From Trueperaceae bacterium (GTDB lineage: Bacteria > Deinococcota > Deinococci > Deinococcales > Trueperaceae), in assembly GCA_003567075.1 (NCBI GenBank), contig PXAU01000014.1, positions 1-8,994 on the forward strand: a stretch of DNA of 8,994 nucleotides, written 5' to 3'. How positions within the stretch are numbered: position 1 is the stretch's first letter; each line of letters starts with the position of its first letter. Positions 6,684 to 8,994 of the stretch are shown here, piece by piece. The translations under genes and the position numbers were made by a program. The notes under the pieces were generated by a model. The model made no database searches, was not told where the DNA came from, and worked only from the letters and a program-made list of their open reading frames with translations.

Positions 6684-6696
6684 GCGCGCAGGCGTC

Positions 6697-6725
6697 TTGG
6701 CGGGTGGGCCCTGGTCCGGTACCGT
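6697..6725 (+). promoter_or_regulatory. Putative sigma-70-type promoter for sucCD
   Basis: TTGGCG at 6697-6702 (4 of 6 matches to TTGACA) and TACCGT at 6720-6725 (3 of 6 matches to TATAAT, with the TA and final T kept) are separated by exactly 17 bp. Transcription would start near 6732, leaving a leader of about 90 nt before sucC. In that leader I see GC-rich sequence but no clear hairpin, riboswitch or small ORF. The element overlaps the divergent upstream region of the MoaB/MogA-like gene. Confidence 0.4.
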
Positions 6726-6812
6726 AGGACGGCTGCGGCCACGGCGCACCTCGCGGCGTCGGCCGCTCTATGTGCCGTGCAGCGCCGACGGGGCGCTGGC
6801 GCGAACCCCCCT

Positions 6813-6818
6813 GGAGGT
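6813..6818 (+). promoter_or_regulatory. Shine-Dalgarno that fixes the TTG start of sucC
   Basis: GGAGGT is followed by a 6-nt spacer (CGACCC) and then TTG at 6825. There is no ATG or GTG nearby in this frame at the position where SucC homologues begin, so TTG is the start. Confidence 0.85.
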
Positions 6819-6824
6819 CGACCC

Positions 6825-8986
<2,162 letters not shown>

Positions 8987-8994
8987 GCGAGACG

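Noticed and set aside
6672..6749. N-terminal extension of the MoaB/MogA-like protein from GTG 6749
   Set aside because: The extra 26 residues have no family counterpart and cover the divergent promoter region. Homology begins right after GTG 6671.

Overview
This is an ordinary, very GC-rich bacterial chromosome segment packed with housekeeping and central-metabolism genes. I see no mobile element, CRISPR array, tRNA or rRNA. Nearly every coding region has G or C at the third codon position, which opens long meaningless frames on the opposite strand. Starts include GTG and TTG as well as ATG. A Deinococcota-like or similar high-GC lineage would fit the GC content, the possible leaderless start at 6671 and the gene set, but nothing here proves the taxonomy.

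Layout, left to right. (1) Positions 1-1109, minus strand: carA, the glutaminase subunit of carbamoyl-phosphate synthetase, missing only its last few codons. (2) Positions 1221-3482, plus strand, divergent from carA across 111 bp: a 753-residue sucrose-phosphate synthase with a C-terminal HAD phosphatase domain whose catalytic motifs look intact, so one protein may make free sucrose. (3) Positions 3483-3573: a short convergent gap holding a long two-part inverted repeat (probable bidirectional terminator) and a 17-bp repeat of the end of the next gene. (4) Positions 3574-6671, minus strand: four closely packed genes transcribed right to left in the order MoaB/MogA-like protein, DUF456 membrane protein, lgt (prolipoprotein diacylglyceryl transferase), and a GlmU-type uridylyltransferase that lacks almost all of the acetyltransferase domain. 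(5) Positions 6672-6824: a divergent promoter region. (6) Positions 6825-8986, plus strand: sucC-sucD, the two subunits of succinyl-CoA synthetase, overlapping by 4 nt.

The sucCD pair serves the TCA cycle. carA feeds pyrimidine and arginine synthesis. The minus-strand cluster combines envelope functions (lipoprotein lipidation, UDP-GlcNAc supply) with a molybdopterin-type protein and an uncharacterised membrane protein. Sucrose synthesis could serve as a compatible-solute system.

I found no convincing new multi-gene system. The features most worth a second look are the SPS-SPP fusion with intact phosphatase residues, the naturally short GlmU, the SucD with a shortened CoA loop and a 19-residue insertion, the divergent MoaB/MogA protein, and the hairpin-plus-duplication between the convergent genes.
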